DNA from: Medicago truncatula
Taxonomy: Eukaryota; Streptophyta; Magnoliopsida; Fabales; Fabaceae
DNA: 64,000 nt
Direction of reading: 5' to 3'
Assembly: GCF_003473485.1 (NCBI RefSeq)
Contig: NC_053042.1
Location: 40,638,762 to 40,702,761 of the forward strand
Below are positions 59,178 to 64,000 of this stretch, piece by piece (position 1 is the first letter of the stretch; every line of letters begins with the position of its first letter). Below the pieces are notes generated by a model. The model worked only from the letters and a program-made list of their open reading frames with translations. It was not told the DNA's origin and ran no database searches. Made by a program: the position numbers and the translations under genes.

Positions 59178-61084
59178 GTCTCAAGGAATATCTTCCCAGC
59201 TTGTGAGAGCATGTGTGTTTACTTGTCCTGCTTTGAGGTCAAGATCAAGACAGCCAGTCAAATGTTACAGAAAACTTCTTGCTGATATTTTTCCAAAATC
59301 CCCGGTTCATGTGTTATCATACCTTTTTTTAATGAGTTTTAGCGAATGATTTAAATTTGAAAATAGGAGTAATTGAATGTAACCACGTGTGTCGCACATT
59401 GGACATGCATTCGATTTGAAATGTTTGTGCTGATGCTCTTTTTCAAAACCATTATGATCCAATAGAAAAACAAAATGTTAGTAGGCAATGTAGTATTCAT
59501 AATGCTGTCTTATTCTAATTGCAAGGTGAAAATTGTTTTTCTATCCTCAAAGAAAAATTGAAGCTTGTTCTTCACTGATATAGCTTTATTACTATTTTGT
59601 ATCCCCCTACCTTTACTAATTTAATAAAAGCAGTCACGCCTCTTGCCAATTATTACAAATTATTTTCAATTGTCACATGTTGTAAAGTAACCTAACCTGT
59701 ATTGTCATTCTAATCAATTGAGCATGCTTGTTGGTGAATCATTTTACGAAATTATATATGGCCATATCTTTTCGCTTTACCATTGATTTGTTAATGCCGT
59801 TGAACCCTGGTATTCATGTTATACAATACTTCTCAAGATGAGCTTCCAAACGAAAGGAAAATTGTCAAATTATGTGAATATGCAGCCAAAAATCCATTAC
59901 GCATTCCAAAGGTATTTATTCATTTATTTCAGTCCTGTATGGGAAATTTATTTAATTTTATTCAAAGAAGAGGAGGAAAATAGGATGTGCTTGAATTAGG
60001 TCAGTCCAATTCTGAAGTGCACTATTTCTGCCAGATAGCAAAATATCTTGAAGAAAGATGCTATAAAGAACTGAGATCTGAGCACATCAAACTAGTCAAG
60101 ATCATAGCAGAATCTTTCAATAAGTTGCTATCCATTTGTAAGGCGCAGATGTAAGTTTCTCATGATTGATTCTTTTGTCTTTCCATATTCTGTTGATGTT
60201 ATTTTATATGCTATGAATTCTTTTCATCAGCTCACTTATGATATTGATCTCCAACATAAAGTTATATTGGACTCTTCTTAAAAGTTTTTAATTTATCGTC
60301 TGCATATTGCAGCACATATTTCGCTGTTGATGTGCTTAATGTAACTTCGGAACTCTTGGACTATTCCAAGGATGAGGCTATTCAGGCGCTTGGTTGCTAA
60401 TCCCTAACAAGGTTCATCTACTGTCAGGTGAATAAGACATTAAACAAATATATTGCTCTTTGCTTATTTGGCTACTGCACGAATGTCATTCTATTAGATC
60501 GATGTATACTTGAAAACAAGTCCCTGTGCAGTATGCAAAAATGATATAAGCTAATTCTTTGCTCTTTGCTTATTTGGCTACTGCACGAATCTAATTTAGA
60601 TCGATGTATACTTGGAAACAAGTCCCTGTGTACTACCGCAATGAATTAGCTGATATCATTTTTGCATCCACGTTCGTGCTACTAACACAATGAATGTGCA
60701 GGTAGATTCTACTTACACTCATAACATTGAGAAATTGGTGAGGAAAGTATGCATGCTATCACAGGAGCCTGGTGAAACTCATGAAAACGGCTGTTTGAGG
60801 GCCTCAAGCTTGCAATGCCTTTCAGCAATGGTAATTAGTGCTCCATTTGAATTGCTATACGTTTCACTTCTGATTTTGCATGTTTTCTGGAACATAATGT
60901 TTCAATTCATGGATGACTTACTTCCCAATGTTTATTTTCATCTAAAATTCTATGGTTGTTTGTTGTGACTTCATTATTGTTTCAGAGTCATCCAGAGGTG
61001 CATTGTTTATTTAACTACCTTTTATTCTTTTGGCAGGTTTGGCTCATGACTGAATTTTCACACATTTTTGCTGATTTTGATGAG
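59178..61084 (+). pseudogene. EFR3-like (SRL2/EFOP family) pseudogene, 5' part
   Basis: Six exon-like segments: 59178-59304, 59838-59911, 60035-60150, 60313-60427, 60702-60830 and 61037-61084. Spliced, they give CPALRSRSRQPVKCYRKLLA, NERKIVKLCEYAAKNPLRIP, IAKYLEERCYKELRSEHIKL, TYTHNIEKLVRKVCMLSQEP and WLMTEFSHIFADFDE, the N-terminal armadillo region of plant EFR3-like proteins, which help anchor PI4-kinase at the plasma membrane. It is dead: exon 1 lacks its ATG and has a one-base insertion near 59220 (VSRNIFPACESMCVY before, CPALRSR after), and TAA stands at 60398-60400 where Gln is expected. Nothing of the remaining long gene follows exon 6. An intron tandem duplication lies at 60451-60645. 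Confidence 0.85.
60451..60645. repeat. Tandem duplication in pseudogene intron
   Basis: Two copies, about 60451-60545 and 60557-60645, both tgctctttgcttatttggct, then actgcacgaat, gatcgatgtatacttg and aaacaagtccctgtg. Small indels separate them. Confidence 0.8.
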
Positions 61085-61515
61085 GTAAGTTATTTTTTAT
61101 TTTTTTTGGCAGGTTTGGTTCATTGACATACAAACATTCATTTATTATATCAAATGCAGAAAAATGTCTCTTATAATTAGATGATAATATGTGCAGATGT
61201 GTCTGCTTATATTGTACTAGTATTGGCAACATTTGTTTCATCAATTTTCATCCTGTTAATTTATCTGTTTCTCTCCTTATAGTTATCATTCAAAAAGGTT
61301 TAAGAAGAAAAAATCATCGTCAAAATCATTTGAAAAAACAGTTTTTAAATGGTGAAGACAGAATTATAAAGAGATATGGATACCAAAAAGAGAATCATAA
61401 TTATACTTAAAAAATGTCATCACAAAAGAAAACCTAATAACTACGTACAATTAAAAAATAATCCTAAGGTTTGTCTAAGATCTTCTGGATGAAACTAGTA
61501 AGGTTCTTGATAACA

Positions 61516-62880
61516 TCAGTTGTATCCACATGTCTCCGATTTGATGTTTCCATAAACTCTTGTTGCAGTTGAACAATTTTTGAGAGTTTCTTCCCTTGTG
61601 ACTACAACAGAAGATCTAGAAGTTGCGGGACGATCAAACTGAATAGGTTCCTTAGGAATACCAAATGAAGATGCAACAGATTGAAATTCTTTTCTATTTA
61701 CATCATCATCTAATACCTTAGATTTCTTGGAAGGCACTTGATTACTTAAAGGTGCTGATCTCTTCTTTGACTCAGGAGCAGTGATAGCACTAGCTTCCTG
61801 TGCTATTTCTTCTTCCATCTTCTTCATATACTCCTTTACTATATCTTTGTTGTCCTCATCGTAATCTTCATACCGAACAGTTGGAGATATGTAATTTGGA
61901 TTTGCTCTGAGAAAATCTTCAGCTATAATTTTACGGTACTCCAATATGACTTCCTCACTGTCTTCTGGAAAAATGACAGACAATAGAGGCGATGTACCAA
62001 TAGGTGGAAGTTCACCAATTGCTGTTCTTCTGGTCACTTTCCGAGTAGAATCAGATGCAACACTCTTATTCCCCTTTCTATTTTTCGTTGTTGGTGTGGC
62101 AGAAGCTTCTCTTCGTTTTACTTCATTTTCTTCTTTAAGTATTTCCACAACATCACGTGAACGAACTTTCAACCTTGCCAAAGTTATTTGGTTAAAAAGT
62201 GGACCAAAAGAGGGTTTTAAAGCTTGTACGATACTGAAGTCTTTGGATCTTTGAAGACTATCAATGATTCCAAAAGTTTCAAGACAACCAGAAATCACTC
62301 TTCCAAGGGGGATAGTCTTAACCTTTCCAGACCTTGAGGACCAATAAGCTCTCTTCAAAAAATTAAGTATCAACTCAGGAAGATTGATACTTATCTTTTT
62401 GGCATAGTGCCACATGATAAACTTGTAGCTCCGAGTTACTATTTTGGAAGAATTTCTTAAAGGTAAGATACATCCGGAGATAATTTTATATAGAACCTTG
62501 TATTCCGGATTCAAGTCCGAATAACTCTTTCCGTTTGGCTTCTCGAAAATTATTCCTTGAAGTTCCTCTTTGATTTCTTCCTCATTCCATTCATCAGAAA
62601 ACTTTACACCTTCAGCATAACACTTAATAACCTGTGGCAAAAATTCCAAAGAGATTATAGCCACCTTTCCTTGAACATAACCACAGATGCTCCCATTATC
62701 AACCCTTGCACTCATCCAAAATTCTTTTACAAGCTCGGTGTAGATAGGTTTCTTTTCTGCACAGAAGTATTCCATCCAACCCATATCCACAAAATTTTCT
62801 CTGAAGTCAAATTCATTTGCAGCAAGATCATATAGGTCAACCCTTGGTTCCAGTAGAACTTCTAGTTCTTCAAATTCCAT
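61516..62880 (-). mobile_element. Transposon-type ORF, 454 residues (fossil element part)
   Basis: One long open frame on the minus strand, starting MEFEELEVLLEPRVDLYDLA, with YTELVKEFWMSARVDNGSI near residue 48. The later half is charged, with Lys/Arg-rich patches (ESKKRSAPLSNQVPSKKSK). Proteins of this form (often labelled 'putative plant transposon protein') occur in many copies in legume genomes, probably as an accessory ORF of LTR-type elements. I see no LTR ends, reverse transcriptase or integrase around it, so the element is incomplete here though this frame itself looks whole. It could also be a host-adopted gene; sequence alone cannot say. Confidence 0.45.
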
Positions 62881-62959
62881 ATTAGTAGTTGTTTGTGGAC
62901 TTCACACGATACTTTGGAAGAAAGGGTTTGGCAAAGCTGTTTGTTCCTTTACCCGCAAA

Positions 62960-63008
<49 letters not shown>

Positions 63009-63480
63009 TAGTTGTTTGTTGCTATTTTTCACTCATATCAGTATATATATATATCTTTTATATATGGATTTAAATCAAGCCTATTTTTCGGTCACTCGAT
63101 CTCTTTAATTTTGTTTCAAATCTTTTTTAAAATCACTTTAATTTTGTTTCATATCTTTTTTAAAATCTCTTTAATTTTGTTTCATATCTTATCAATTACT
63201 AGAGCTATATAAAATAAATTTGTTGTTACTGAATCATCTCAACTAGTATATATTTTCAATATTTTGTTGTTACATTTATAGCTGATACTCTCTAAAAAAA
63301 AAAGTAACAAATATCTATCAACCTATGATTTAAATCAAAATTTCTGTTCCTATAAATTAGTATCAACTACTATGATGTTATTTGTGTCAAAAAAACTACT
63401 ATGATGTTATCTATTCCTATGCCCTAAAACTTTTTGTTCCGCTTAGTCGGCTCAACTATTTATCATATTACAACTAACTT
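62881..63480. other. Intergenic with (CT)n(TA)n microsatellite
   Basis: A (CT)n(TA)n run at 62962-63006 and a short (TA)n at 63043-63066. Around 63110-63190 the unit tttaattttgtttcatatctttttaaaatc repeats about three times. No gene. Confidence 0.6.
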
Positions 63481-64000
63481 TTTGTTCCCTAAGATATAAA
63501 TAAGACCATCCCTCTTTTCCCCTTACTCTCACGCACATATATTCATCAGATTTTTTGAGTCCATTCTTTTCCTTCAATTTTTCACCGTGTGGCCTAAAGC
63601 ACTAACTCTTTTTTCTCTTGCAAGCACTTCGTGAGATCGTAGAGTTTCCGTGCTAGGAAGAAAAAACGCTTAAGGTAAGAAAAGGTTCTAAATTAGATGA
63701 ATTAAAGGAGTTTTTGTTGTTCTAAAGGAAAGCTTGGTTTTGATGTTCATATATGAGCGATATGTGAACTTTCTCATGTCTAAATATCGAAAGTTGAACT
63801 TCAATGTATTCATGTGGAAAATATGATTTTTATGCAATAAGTGATGAAAGTTTTAATCTAAAAAAATTTATACATGCAGTGTCGTGTGTGTCTCCAAGAC
63901 TTTTGATTTTGAGGCCTTAGGCTAAACTTGTTAAGAGAGTACTTGATAATATAACATGAGCACCATGTATTCGATATTCCTCTTGCTTTGCTAACACACT
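63481..64000 (+). promoter_or_regulatory. Possible promoter and first (non-coding) exon of a gene leaving the window
   Basis: A TATA-like gatataaataag (about 63492-63503) is followed by a CT-rich leader (ccctcttttccccttactct) and, at 63674, a strong splice donor (cgcttaag|gtaagaaaag). This is how many plant genes with a leader intron begin. No coding sequence is reached before 64000, so this remains a guess. Confidence 0.3.

Noticed and set aside
1-64000. Operon-like clusters, defence islands or CRISPR arrays
   Set aside because: The window is plant nuclear DNA with individually spliced genes; no spacer-repeat pattern was seen.

Overview
The window is plant nuclear DNA. It is AT-rich, its genes are spliced with GT-AG introns, and the spaces between them are filled with MITEs, MULE-type elements, LINE remnants, microsatellites and LTR relics. 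Repeat ends of the type GGGTTAAATATG...TTTTTAGTCCC, together with the protein sequences, point to a papilionoid legume, most likely Medicago or a close relative. That identification is inference from remembered sequence types, not from a search.

Layout. 1-4.2 kb: an isoprenylated heavy-metal-associated protein (HIPP). 4.2-15.4 kb: a gene-poor stretch with four well-bounded DNA transposons (9-bp or 8-bp target duplications), including a possible Pack-MULE. 15.4-17.5 kb: an NF-YC transcription factor with a long 5'UTR intron. 17.5-21.4 kb: a LINE remnant with a nested MITE. 21.4-26.3 kb, minus strand: an alpha-crystallin-domain protein of the IDM2/IDM3 type, then a small membrane protein that is probably plastid-targeted. 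27.3-29.8 kb: a BTB-NPH3 protein. 29.9-37.4 kb: a rearranged block with a duplicated 55-codon ORF, a solo-LTR-like relic, a complex (CG)(CA)(TA) microsatellite holding two palindromic MITEs, and a 2.07-kb solo LTR. 37.7-40.2 kb: the checkpoint clamp subunit HUS1. 42.2-44.4 kb: a Topors-like RING protein. 45.2-48.6 kb: amidase AMI1. 49.1-50.7 kb, minus: an SDR dehydrogenase of the glucose/ribitol dehydrogenase-like type with ABRE-like motifs upstream. 52.6-58.0 kb: two tandem GPI-anchored protein genes separated by a truncated LINE and a hAT-like MITE. 58.1-61.1 kb: two host pseudogenes, a CDC20-like WD40 fragment and an EFR3-like gene. 61.5-62.9 kb: a transposon-type ORF. The end of the window may hold the first exon of a gene that runs out of it.

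The genes are unrelated housekeeping, regulatory and stress genes, each with its own promoter; there is no operon-like logic. I found no tRNA, rRNA or CRISPR array and no convincing new multi-gene system. The observations best worth a second look are the duplicated 55-codon ORF, the tryptophan-rich mature N-terminus of the second GPI protein, an Arg-to-Gly change in a conserved NF-YC loop, a solo LTR lying 0.28 kb upstream of HUS1, and several cleanly bounded transposons. Exon limits were read by eye from splice signals and reading-frame continuity.
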